DNA from: Rhodotorula mucilaginosa
Taxonomy: Eukaryota > Basidiomycota > Microbotryomycetes > Sporidiobolales > Sporidiobolaceae
Reading direction: 5' to 3'
DNA length: 64,000 nucleotides
NCBI GenBank assembly: GCA_034406715.1
Contig: CP137864.1
Span: 1,984,001-2,048,000 of the forward strand
The notes beneath the pieces were generated by a model, which did not search any database, had not been told where the DNA came from, and worked only from the letters and a program-made list of their open reading frames with translations. Made by a program: the position numbers and the translations under genes. Below are positions 21,780 to 31,954 of this stretch, in pieces. Numbering within the stretch: position 1 is the first letter of the stretch; every line of letters starts with the position of its first letter.

Positions 21780-22915
21780 CTACTTGGGCGCGACGGCTTC
21801 CTTGGCCTTTTCTGCAAGCTGATCCTTGTCCTTGTTGCCGAGGTCTGTGCGTGGTCAAGAAAAGAAACGAATCACGATTAGTTCTGACAGTCTGGAGCCG
21901 AAGATTTTCCCGACTCGAAAGCGGCACTGGCTCGTCACGCACAATTGTCTGCGCGCGGCGAGGGAATGGAAACGCTGTAGGTGAGCCTGGCTGTGCGCGT
22001 CGTCGAAATCTGGGAGGGAGACGGGCGACCACGCACATTGGATGAAACGGGCGCCTTGCAGACTCTGCGCGGTCGCGTTGGTTGCGTGCTGTGTGCGATC
22101 GCAGCAAATGGTGAGCCAGAGCTGGGGGAGCGACGCGCGCGAATCTCGTCCGAAACGCACGCAGGCAAAGAGCAAGTACTGCACAATGAACACAGAGAGT
22201 CAGTTGTAAGGTACTCGAGAGGGGATCACGGAGCAGCGAGTCAAGGACCACCTACATTCCGTGGTTGCACTCGCCAGGCTAAATTTGAGGAGTCGAGGAC
22301 ATCGGGCACAGGGACGGGTCAGCTCTTCTTTCAAGAGGTGGAAGCGCTTTGATTCTCCAAGAGAGAGGGGACACTGTACCGAAGCGCATAAAGACCAGAC
22401 TAGAGGTAGGAGGGACACCTCGGTCAGCGACAAAAGGTCACACCGAGCCGAGGGCAGAGAGAGGGGGGAGAGGGTGGTACTGACGAGTATGAGACGAGGG
22501 CGAGGGTCATCGGTCCCGAGATGAACTTGGCATCCTTGGACGTCAAGTCGGTGATAGCCGCGAGGGGCAATCCCCAGTTTGCAAGCGGTCTACACGGGTG
22601 CAGGTTCGGGCATGTCAGTCTCTTTGCCGCCCTAGTCCGCAGCGGCCGGACCTTGAGCCGCAAAGTCAGGAGAGACTGACCCCCAGAAATGAGTCGAGAG
22701 GAAGTATTTGCGCGCTTCGGGGGACCTGCGAGAGGGGCCAGGTGAGCGAGATGGAGTTGGCCACAGTTCGGGCTGGAGGAGAGGGCGCACTTCGCCCAGT
22801 GGATGAATGTAGACGCCACTGTTGCGTGCAGAGGTCAGCTAGAGCATACGGTCTGGACCATGACTGAGCTCGACTCACTTGATATGCGGTATGGTCCAAG
22901 AGAGAGTCTCATCAT
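21780..22915 (-). CDS. MPC1: Mitochondrial pyruvate carrier subunit 1
   Basis: Nine exons on the minus strand: 22915..22879, 22818..22791, 22725..22681, 22589..22485, 22399..22380, 22278..22256, 22178..22161, 22088..22037, 21844..21780, giving 130 residues, the same length as yeast Mpc1. The splices rebuild the family core: [20 protein letters not shown], then [37 protein letters not shown] and [12 protein letters not shown]. Mpc1 pairs with Mpc2/3 to import pyruvate through the inner mitochondrial membrane. Five exons are under 40 nt. The last intron (21845..22036, 192 nt) is unusually long here and could hide another small exon. The N-terminus is uncertain: either ATG at 22915, or the ATG made when exon 1's final A joins the TG of exon 2, which would give [10 protein letters not shown]. 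Confidence 0.9.
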
Positions 22916-23008
22916 GCAACTCGAGACTCTCTCTTGACCTGGTCGATCACGCTCGGCCTCCCTCTTTCTGTGCAAGAGCTGTCACTAGAAGATCATACGC
23001 AGGAGATT
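22916..23008. promoter_or_regulatory. Very short divergent promoter, MPC1 / EFM7
   Basis: Only 93 bp separate the proposed start codons of two genes transcribed away from each other. It contains pyrimidine-rich and AT-rich patches but no motif that I can name. The two genes almost certainly share regulatory DNA, or part of the promoter lies inside one transcribed region. Confidence 0.7.
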
Positions 23009-24429
23009 ATGGCCCGATCAGCCGCATCCGCGAGCGGTTCCGACGACGAAGGCTTCGGCGCAGTCTTCGAGGTCCGCCAACAAGATCCCTTCCCTCGCTC
23101 GCGTTCGATCGCATAGACTGAACTCGCGTTGCACGCACAGGAACCAGAAGATTTCCGCCCGCCGACTCCGCCACCGACAGTTCGCACCTATGAGCGGAGA
23201 GCGCTCGGCGGGGTTGATCCTCTCGTCGGAGATTCCCAAGTCCAGGTCGGACTCGTCTCGGGGCATCCGTTATGGGGTCCGTTTCTCACACTCTTTGCTC
23301 TGCGATTATTTCATGGCTGACGGGTGTTGGTCGGCGAGCGGCGCAGGTCACGTCCTGTACCCGGCTGCGATCGCTCTCGCTCGGTTTCTCGAACTGCACG
23401 CGGACCGACTCTTGCACGGCTCGGACGGCAAGGGCAAAGGAAAGGGCAAGGGCAAGGCTGTCCTCGAACTTGGAGCAGGTGGCGGACTACCGGGCCTCGT
23501 CGCTGCCCTCGAAGGCGCAGGCAACGTGAGCTAATAAAGACCGGGCTCCCGGCGCCTGGACCTGATCCGACTGACCCTTAGCACACTCTACTCAGGTGGT
23601 CATCTCTGACTTTCCTGACCCGGCCTTGGTCAACAACATTGCCAAGAACATCGACCTGAACATCGCCTCGCTCGATTCCGACGAGGTCGCCACCGCAGTG
23701 GCCAAGGTCAGTCTTTTGCACAGTACAAGTCGTCGACGACCGCTGACTCTTGACATGTACGACACCAGGGGTTCACTTGGGGTACACCTCCAGATACGCT
23801 GCTTGAGGTTGTGAACAAAAGCAGCGGCGACGGCGACGGCGACGTTCAGGAGCGGAAATTCGACCTGATCCTCCTGTCCGATCTCGTCTTTAACCACTCT
23901 CAGCACCTCGCCCTCTTGAACACTTGCCTCTCGTGCCTCTCCTCACCCGCATCCTCTTCCTCCTCCTCCTACTCAACATCCAAATCTGCGACGGAGACAC
24001 CGCGAGAGACCTCAATGCCCACGCGGCCGTCGAAGGAAGAAGGCGAGGAAGAATCCAAGGTCGACCTCTCGGATCCGACCACGCTCGAAACTCCCGCCGT
24101 CTTGTGCTTCTTTTCCCATCACAGGCCCTGGCTCGTCGACGCCGATCTTCAGATCCTCCAACTCGCACGGGACAAGGGGTGGCGGGTGAGCAAAGTTTGG
24201 GAGGACAAGCAGGCCGGCGTGAGTGGTCCTTATTCCACCTTCTCTCGACCTTTGTTTCTACGCGAGAACAGGGGTGTCGAGAAGGTACGATTGATAGGGA
24301 GGGATGGATGGCTGACTCTTGGTTCCCGCGCTCTTTTGCACCTGAATCGGACAGCCTGCTTTCCCGGAAGACGGCGGGGACCTCGCAATCCGGAGTACAG
24401 TCCACGGCTGGCTCTTCACTCGCCCGTAG
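23009..24429 (+). CDS. EFM7: eEF1A N-terminal/lysine methyltransferase EFM7 (Nnt1)
   Basis: Exons 23009..23071, 23141..23276, 23347..23525, 23596..23706, 23769..24218 and 24355..24429 give 337 residues. The N-terminus reads FEEPEDFRPPTPPPTVRTYE, the hallmark start of the Nnt1/EFM7 family. SAM-binding motif I is VLELGAGGG at about 105-113, the acidic motif is SDFPDP, and the post-motif is LILLSDLVFNHSQH. Yeast Efm7 methylates the N-terminal glycine and adjacent lysine of translation elongation factor 1-alpha. Odd features are a (Gly-Lys)5 insertion just before motif I and a Ser/Glu-rich insertion of about 50 residues after the NH motif; both look like low-complexity loops. Confidence 0.92.
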
Positions 24430-24739
24430 AAGTTGGCCGCAACATGCAATAGAGCGATACACACATCCGGGACGGTCCCCTTTCGGAACACATGCTCGTT
24501 GCCGTCTCCCTGTGCTGAGGCGCGTTCTTCTCTCTCTCCCTCCCTCTCTCTCTCTCAGAGCGCCTCTCTGTCCCCCGTGAATAGCCTGTGTTTTTGGCAG
24601 AACTCAAGAACGACCCGAATCGTCGATGCAGCGAAGCAACTACCAGCGCGGCGGAGAAGTTTAGCTGTGGAAGAGAAGGAGGAAAGAGAGTCAGCTTTCC
24701 GTGAGGACGCGATTTTAGTTGCGAGGGCGTGTGAAAGGC
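24430..24739. other. Intergenic, convergent EFM7 / RPL23 ends
   Basis: This 310-bp stretch lies between two stop codons. It includes a long pyrimidine-rich run at about 24528-24562 (ctctctccctc-type). I see no coding or RNA feature. Confidence 0.55.
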
Positions 24740-25637
24740 TTACACAACAGTTCCGGCGTTGGAGGCGATACGCGCTGTGCGGAGGAAACCCACGAGGATC
24801 GCGAGCAGGGAGAGAGTCAGCATACAAGGGCCTCCCCCAATTTATTCGAGCGCTAGAGGATTCAGCAAACGCACGCCAGAGGTCGGCGCACTCCTTGGCG
24901 ACGGGACCGGCGATCTGCGAGCCCTTCATCTCGCCCTTCGGGTTGACCTGCATGGTTGACGAGCGTCGTTGATAATAGACGGGAGCGTGAAAAGGGTAAA
25001 TCGGCAGTCAGCCCACTGCCCCACGCTTCTTCGCACACCGCACCGTCAGATCGAGCGAGCGAATGAAGGAACGCACGATGACACCGGCGTTGTCCTCGAA
25101 CATGAGGAAGACACCGTCGCGACGGCGCCACGCCTTGCGCTGGCGGACGACGATCGCGGGGTGGACCTTCTTCCTCAGGTCGGGCTTTCCCTTCTTGACC
25201 GTAGCCATGACCATGTCTGAACACCCCCAATCCCCACCGCGGATCAATGGCGAGCGGATGTCGAGTCGTGGTCGTGTATGGCGTGTCGAAGAGGGGGAAA
25301 CGGGTTGGTGGATGTCGGGTTGTTTGGAGGATTCGAATGTAACCTGTCAGCGTCCTCTCGCGTGCCTATACTCGTCGAGCGGGTTCTCTCGCGACGTACC
25401 GCCAGCGGAAGCAGCCGGGAGACGGTTGAGGCGGGCACCCGAACGGGTGACGGAGATGACCTGCATTTGAGAGTTGGTCAGCCTTCCCTCTACGGTTCTC
25501 GAGCGAGAAGGGATTGGACTTACGTAGAGGTTCTTGGCACCCGAGTTGTCAGCGCAGTTCATGACGGCGCCGACCGGGAGGGCCAAAGTCATACGGAACT
25601 TGTTGCCGGCAGAGCCACCACGACCGCGACCACCCAT
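24740..25637 (-). CDS. RPL23: 60S ribosomal protein L23 (uL14)
   Basis: Exons on the minus strand: 25637..25524, 25460..25400, 25216..25077, 24947..24875, 24774..24740, giving exactly 140 residues as in other eukaryotes. The splices rebuild the conserved sequence: [86 protein letters not shown]. uL14 sits at the subunit interface of the large ribosomal subunit and contributes to an intersubunit bridge. Intron 2 (25217..25399) is 183 nt, longer than most in the window. A 1.1-kb divergent region lies upstream, as expected for a strongly expressed gene. Confidence 0.98.
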
Positions 25638-26740
25638 TTTTGACTAGTGGGAAGGGAAAGGGGGGGAAGAGAGGGGAGACTGTTATACGGTGTCGGAGGT
25701 GCGTTTGATAGCGGGAGGAGGTGTGTACGGGAGGGGGTCAGCATAACCGGGTCCTTGTCGAGCTTTGGGACGGCCAACCTGCTCCCTCCATGTCTCTGCG
25801 CCCAGTCCGCCCGCTGCTATGCTGTTCCCTCCACAATGTCCATCCATGCTGCCCTGTCCCGCCATGCCCTTGAGTCTGCGATGGCGGTGGTGGCCCCGCG
25901 GCGTGTCGAGCTTTTTCGAGGGGAGGGCGAGCAGCGCGTCTTCGTGGTGGTCGTGACTGACTCGCTCGCGGCGTGCGGCGGTCGGATCGGCGCAGAGACG
26001 GACGCAGACAGGGTGTATAGCCTGCCTAGTATGCAGTCCGGTAGCTCACAGTTGAGTTGGCCGAGAGACGAGAAGTCGAAAAGGACGCGGCGGTGCTCGC
26101 TCGCCTCGGCCGCCTTTCCGCCTTTCCGCGCCAACTCGGCCCTCGCAGCTCTAGTCTCTCTCTCTCTCGCTCTATATGCTCATCGATGCTCTTAGGACAG
26201 TCAATCACCCGCTGTTACTCTTCGTGTAAGCCTCTGCATCGATCCGACTCGCTGGGCTCGTGCCTTTGCTGCTGCAGAGCTCGAGACGGCCCGTTCCTCC
26301 TGCTACACCGAACACTCGAACAAGCTACATAGCACTGCTGTACGTCTACCCCGCCGCTGTACTGCATTTGTCAACGGCCTGGCTTGGATCAGAGCTTATC
26401 CGGCTCTGCTCTAGTCTGCGCACCCCGCTCCTTCCCAACGCGGTATAGCCACGGAAGAGGATGACGCCTGCCACAAGTCGTAACCCCGGCCGGCGCGGGC
26501 AGCCGCGGGAAGTCTGCATGTGTCTTTTTTCCGTAAGTACTGACAAAAGCTTGTCGCCTCCGCGCGCGTAAGGTGCCCCCCAGGCGTTTGGCGCCCTCGC
26601 TCTTGACAGGAGACGGCTGCCTTTCCTCCGCCTCTCTTCTCCTCAAAGGACGATGCTTCCCTCCCTTCGCCGCTGCTGGCTCGCTCTCGACACGCCATAG
26701 AACGCCTTTTGCGCAGCGTACAAACGTCATCCTCCTCCAG
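25638..26740. promoter_or_regulatory. Long divergent intergenic region upstream of RPL23
   Basis: At 1103 bp this is the longest gene-free stretch in the window. It separates RPL23 from the 525-residue gene on the plus strand. Pyrimidine-rich runs lie near 26153-26170. A stretch at about 26220-26290 has intron-like ends (gtaag, then ctgcag) and could be a 5' leader intron of the plus-strand gene. Open frames here lack family motifs. I found no convincing tRNA. Confidence 0.5.
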
Positions 26741-28383
26741 ATGGACGACGCCTACTGGGGTTCCCACACGGGTCATCATCCTCCACGACGACCACTTGCT
26801 CCTGACGCTCCAGCCGTAGACTGGTCTCCCGCATACCAGCTACCATACGACGAGCAGCCCGAGTGGCCACACCAGCAACAGCACCGGCAGCAGCAACATC
26901 AGCACCCGCAACAGCCGTCTTATTACGCCTCTTTGTTTTCGGCTTATCGCGACGACCCGGCGACGACGAATCCACCCTCCCCTACCTCTCCGAATACGCG
27001 TGACTATAGAAGCGGCGGCTTTGCGACAACGACGAGCGCGAGCACGTTCTCCTCACCCGGAGGATCGTGGGAACAATGGCCGCCCGACCAGTCGGCGCTG
27101 CGCCCCGCGGCGGGACCAGCGGCCTCGACTTGGATCGCATTGCAGAATGAGCTCTCGATGCTGCAGCAAGTTGTGCCGAACAATGTGCCTCCGCCGCCGA
27201 CGGTGCCATTTTACGGGATGAGGACCCCGCCACCGACGGGACGGGTCCCGCCTGCCGAAGGGGCATTCCCTATTCAAGCGCACGACTCGTCACCCCAGGC
27301 AAGTCACTCCTCCAGAGCGCTCGGAGATCTGCAACACGCTGACGAGTGGCAAGTCCTTAACAGTTCTGGACGCAGCCTTGGTCGATGCCTGGAGGAGGAG
27401 GTGAAAGGCTCGAGATCTCCCAGCCGACCTCGCTGGAGCAGGCTCTCCCGCCGCCGCCGTCGCCGCCGCAGCGGACGCGGTATAGCGTCGCGGGCGTGAT
27501 CCTCGACGAAGAAGACTTTCTCGACTATGCCACCTCGTCGCTCGATTGGCTCGACTCGGCTGCGGCCGCCAATGTGGCGGCGGACCAGACCACGCGCCCA
27601 CAGCCGTCGTCGCCGCTCCCGAGGCTAGACCTCAACCTCCCGATCATGGAGACGAAACCAGTCTCGCCACGGCTGTATATGCAACTGCTCTCTCCGCTCG
27701 AACCGACGCGGCCGGCGTCCGCACCTCCGGAGAAGAGCAGACGCCCCCAGCGCCCGTCGGCGACGGGTCATTCCGGCGCGATCGAACACGAAGACGGCGA
27801 CGTGTTCTACCAGATTACGAATCGACGGAGGAGCTCTTCAGTCGACGCGACCATGGCCCGCGCAGCAGCGGCGACTTCAACCACAACAACCGCCACTCCG
27901 CCGTCGGTCGAAGAGAGACCGTCGTCCTCTTTCTCGAGGCCAGCTCCTCCCCAGCATCGCGCGTCGATGCGCGGTTGGGTGCACTACGAACGGAGGACTT
28001 CGATGGCGAGTCTGGAAGACCCGAATCCGTCCAGCACGACGGCGTACCTCTCTTCGGCCCCTTATCCGCCTCCACGACCAGGGACGCCGACTCGTCCTTC
28101 TCCTGCGGCTGCGAGACAGACTCGCCGCGCCTCCGCCGCCGCCTCCGCCTCCGCCTCCTCGCGCCGCTCCTCCGCCGCAGTCACGGAATCGGGATCACCG
28201 AACACCTCTCCGAGTCGAACCGGCGGTGGTCGCCACCATCGACCGTCGTCGCTCTCGTTTGTCAACTTTTCGAGCGCCGACGCTCCGAAACTGATGAAGG
28301 CCGTCTCGAAGAGCGGCGGCGTCGCCAAGCACAAGCGGGGTCCACCTCCGGAATCGCGCAAGGGGGATCATCCTCACCTGTAA
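26741..28383 (+). CDS. Disordered protein with a possible WetA-like C-terminal motif; GC-AG intron
   Basis: Exons 26741..27298 and 27364..28383 give 525 residues. The only splice that keeps the frame uses a GC donor (CAG|GCAAGT) with a normal ctgac branch region and aacag acceptor; the nearby GT alternative runs into a stop within 13 codons. The protein is Pro/Ser/Gln/Ala-rich throughout with a His/Gln cluster near residue 45-55. Two stretches look constrained: YSVAGVILDEEDFLDYATSS in the middle and SFVNFSSADAPKLMKAVSKS near the end, followed by a basic GGVAKHKRG. The second resembles my memory of the conserved C-terminal box of WetA-type developmental regulators, which has an FVNFT..D..KLL..VAPSGSSK pattern. 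I hold that assignment loosely. Confidence 0.7.
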
Positions 28384-28591
28384 ATGATCCGTACATAGCT
28401 GCATGCAATATCCGCCACACTGTTCGGCCTTTCATTCTGCTTCGGTTGGCAGGTTTCTTCATCCTGCAGCTCCACTGGTCCGTAGCAAAGGGAAGGCAAG
28501 GGGCTCGACAGCTGGAGACAGGACCTCTTTTGATTTCACGCTCCTCTTTTGCCTCAGTCCGCACACCCTGCTCGGCAAATACACTGCGAAT

Positions 28592-30130
28592 ATGACCGCT
28601 GCTGAATCTAACCAGCTTCCTGTCGCTGCACATGGCTCGCTCGAGCGCAGATCGGTCGCGTCCACCTCGAGTATCGCAGCGTCCAGCGGCTCGGCGAACA
28701 AAGACCACGGCGACGTCCTCGCAGCGGCGCATCTGGACACGAAGCTCCCGAGCGAGCTGGTCTACTCGCTCGTACTCAATTGGAGAGGCAGCAAGCAGCA
28801 GGTCACCGTTGTTGAGAGCGACACGGTGAGTCTCTTCTCGAGGTGGGGCCGTTGCTCTCTCGAGCGCTGACTTGACAGGCAACCCCATGTGTGTGATTAG
28901 GTCGGAGACTTGAAGGCAGTCCTGTTCAGCCTCACGAACGTTCCGCCCGAGCGTCAGAAGATTGTCGGCTTGACGAAGGGCAAAATCCCTGGCGACGAGC
29001 AAGCAGTCGTCAAACTCGGACTCGGGCCGGGGGCGTCGAGCAAGCCCAAAGAGTTCATGATGATGTACGCGATGCCACTATCCAAGAGCCAGTGAAGATC
29101 TCGGAGTGCGCTGACGGTCCCCACTCTTGCTGACAGCGGGACCCCCGAGGGTGAAGAAGCTCGCGCGGTCGGACCTACCGAGAAAGAGGACGGCGACATG
29201 GATTACGCGGACGAGGCCGCCAAACTCAAGGCGTTCATGGCCGTACAATCTGTCCGGAACCGCCGCAAACTGAAGGAGCATGCCGAGAAACTCGAGATGA
29301 ACCTGATTGTGCGTTCTCACTTGTCGCGTCCGCTCTTCAAATGTCTCGCCCGAGCTGACGGTATCCGAGCGCCCTGCAGCGCCAACCGAGGCCGGACAAG
29401 ATGCTGCTCGTCCTGGACCTCGATGGGTGCATCCTCGACACCGGATCGTGGAAGCACGAGGAACTCGCGACCGAACTCTTCGCTCGCCCGCACCTGCACG
29501 AGATGCTCAGCCTCGTCTCGCCTTACTACGACGTCATCATCTGGTCGCAGACGGCGTGGATCTACCTCGAACGCAAGATCATCGAGCTCGAGATGATTGG
29601 GCCGACCGCGCGCGGCGATTACCACATCGTTTCGTGCCTTGACAAGAGTTGCATGTTCTCCGTTTACAGCGAGAAAGAGGGCAAGGCGTGGACGCATCAG
29701 GTCAAGGTGAGCAGCGAGTGCTTCAAAGACTTCTGTGAGCAAGCCGCGCTGACTGTGCCCTGCAGGCTCTCGGAATCATTTGGGCCAACTTGCCGCAGTA
29801 CTCGCCCGAGAGGACGGTCCACCTCGACGACCTCTCGCGCAACTTTGCCATGAACCCGAAGAACGGCATCAAGTGTCACGCGTACAAGGTAAGTCCTCGA
29901 GAAGTGCGCGTGCCTGTTCTCTTCGCCTGACATTTGAACGACACACGCAGGACGCCCTCACCCGCGACAACATCGACAGCGACCACGAGTTGCTCTACGT
30001 CGCTCGCTACCTGTTGCAGCTCACGAAAGTACCCGACGTGACCCAGCTTGATCACTCCAAGTTCCGCAAATCCAAGCTCGCGTTGCCGGACGGGGTGGAA
30101 GATCCGCTCCGCCGCCTCAAGCGGGCGTGA
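28592..30130 (+). CDS. UBLCP1: Ubiquitin-like domain CTD/proteasome phosphatase (UBLCP1 type)
   Basis: Exons 28592..28825, 28901..29064, 29137..29308, 29380..29706, 29766..29888 and 29951..30130 give 399 residues. An N-terminal ubiquitin-like fold spans about 53-145 (ELVYSLVLNWRGSKQQVTV, IVGLTKGKIPGDE, FMMIGTPEGE). A linker helix leads to the HAD/FCP phosphatase domain at about 195-395: LLVLDLDGCILD, SPYYDVIIWSQTA, LGIIWANLPQYS, HLDDLSRNFAMNPKNGIK. In animals UBLCP1 is a nuclear phosphatase that acts on the 26S proteasome. The first motif is D203-L-D205-G-C207, where HAD phosphatases normally have Thr or Val at the position of Cys207. Both aspartates are kept, so activity is still likely. Confidence 0.93.
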
Positions 30131-30386
30131 ACTCCGTTTCCGAGCCTCGCGTTCTCCTGTCGGACGAGTACTTTCTCTTTGCTTGTTGTCAATAATAACG
30201 CAGTTCTCGCAGCCGGTGTATGAGCTCGGTGACAGCGCGTGCGGCTTTGCACCGCCCTCAGGGGTCAGCTTGGAAAAGTTGGGACCCCTTCGCCGGGTTG
30301 TCCGCGGATGCCTTTCTTTTTCCCTTCACCAACGTCGTGTTTCTCTCTCTCTCTTGGACTACTACTCTTCTCCGACCCGACCAGAG

Positions 30387-31577
30387 ATGACGCCCCCCGT
30401 CCTGCGTTCGCTCGGCACCGGCTACCAATGGCCCAAGGCGTTGAGCGACATCGACGTTGCGGTACGTTTACCTTTTCGCACGTCCCTCCCTGCTCTGGAC
30501 GGACAGACACTGATCCCTTTCATACAGCCGAACAGTGGTGCAGGTCGTGCGCTGCGTGACGCCCTTGACAAGGCAGGGATCGATGATGACACGCCCGAAA
30601 TCAGCCGTACACCGAAAGAACAGTCTCTGTATCGGATGGTACGGATGCCTCTCTCCTCTTCTATCGGTGGTGTAGGCGCTTTTTCTTTACTGACTCGTTC
30701 CCTTTCGCACGTCGTGCAGATGGACATGCACCGTTACTACACGGGCAACGATGGCAAACCGCGCGATCGCCACCTCCGCGCCGAGCTCGACGAACAGCAC
30801 GCTGCGACGAAGCACGTTTTCAAGACTCGCGATGGCAAGACGCCGAGCGTCAATGTCAAGCACGACCACAAGAAGGGCAAGTTGACGTACACCGACTTGC
30901 CGACTGGCCCCGGTAGCAGCGGCCTCGAGTCCGGATTCGGGGGACTCCGCGGTGCTACTGGCAACGGAGGAGGCGGCTCGTGCACTTGCCCTCTCTGCGT
31001 CGACGGTGCGCGGCCGCAGACGCAGCCCAAGTCAGGGTGCCAATGCCCCATCTGTCTTCCTGCTTTGCTGAACGGTCTCGGAGGAGGAAACGCCCGCCTC
31101 CTCACCAACGCCGGCGACGTTGATCCCGTTGCGCCAAACTCTCCCCGCACGTTGCAAGACTTGATGGACTTGTTGAGCGTGCACAAGCCGGGCAAGAAGA
31201 TCATTCAGGTCGCGGGTGATCTCGAGATTGTCCAGACCAAAGTCTGCATGCTTCCGATCGAGTTGGGCGAGACGGGTCAGTCGTGGGTTGCTTGAAGCCC
31301 GGGAGGGATCGTGGCCATACACTCTGGCGCTGACAAGGCCTTTTCCTTTCCTGCCGCTCCCGTCCGACTGACAGGTCCGGGCTTGATGGTCGTTTGCGCC
31401 GGCGGACTTCCCGACCAGAAAAGGATCCTCCAGAACCCGCTCCTGAACGAGGATTGGGCCGTCGGACCGCGCAGGCCCGGTCGCCAGCACCTGTTGCTCA
31501 AGATTAGTAAAAAAGTGCACATCCACGTACACTTTGTCTTGCAGATCCCGGTCGCCAACACCGACGACGACTTTTGA
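30387..31577 (+). CDS. Unrecognised protein with paired CxCxxC clusters
   Basis: Exons 30387..30461, 30528..30638, 30720..31275 and 31375..31577 give 314 residues. The N-terminal half is polar (RTPKEQSLYRMMDMHRYYTG, basic DHKKGKLTYTDLP). The middle holds two near-identical cysteine clusters, SCTCPLCVDG and GCQCPICLPA, about 20 residues apart, following a Gly-rich linker; six cysteines so spaced could bind zinc. The C-terminal half is more globular (TLQDLMDLLSVHKPGKKIIQ, VCMLPIELGETGPGLMVV) and ends NTDDDF. I do not recognise the family. A 38-nt GT..AG stretch near the end (31511-31548) is too short and breaks the frame if removed, so I kept it as coding. Confidence 0.65.
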
Positions 31578-31954
31578 GGGGCTTTGGTATGCCTGCCCCG
31601 TTGATCTCCTTTGGACTAGCTTTTCCTTCTCGTGCAAGACGACTGCTTTTTCTCTGGTCTGCGCTAGTGTCCCTACCATTTGGCAGCGAGAGAAAGGATC
31701 CTCAGATGAACGTAAAAACGGCAGATTTACACAGGGATGAGACCAGTTGAGTACGGACGATGCATGAGAGAAGTTGATGAAAGGCGGCGGAGAGGGCCGG
31801 TGTGAGTTTCGGATTGTTCACATGTGCGCGTTTGGGGATTATGAGGGAGGAAAGGAGAGGCGGGGCGAAAGCAAAGCGTATGTACTTTGGTCGGCGGGTC
31901 GGGGGCAACACCCGATCGCGAGAAGACTTTGTTGCGCGCGAGCTGGCGGCTCGG
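31578..31954. other. Intergenic, convergent gene ends
   Basis: This 377-bp stretch lies between the stops of the CxCxxC gene and the Pin1 gene. It has a purine-rich plus strand (ggaggaaaggagagg near 31845) and no visible gene. Confidence 0.55.

Noticed and set aside
25638-26740. Search for a hidden gene or tRNA in the 1.1-kb RPL23 upstream region
   Set aside because: Open frames are not supported by splice logic or motifs, and I found no cloverleaf with a convincing T-loop. A computed tRNAscan-SE run would settle this.
31511-31548. Possible short intron in the last exon of the CxCxxC protein
   Set aside because: It has GT..AG ends, but 38 nt is shorter than any other intron here and removal shifts the frame away from the stop.
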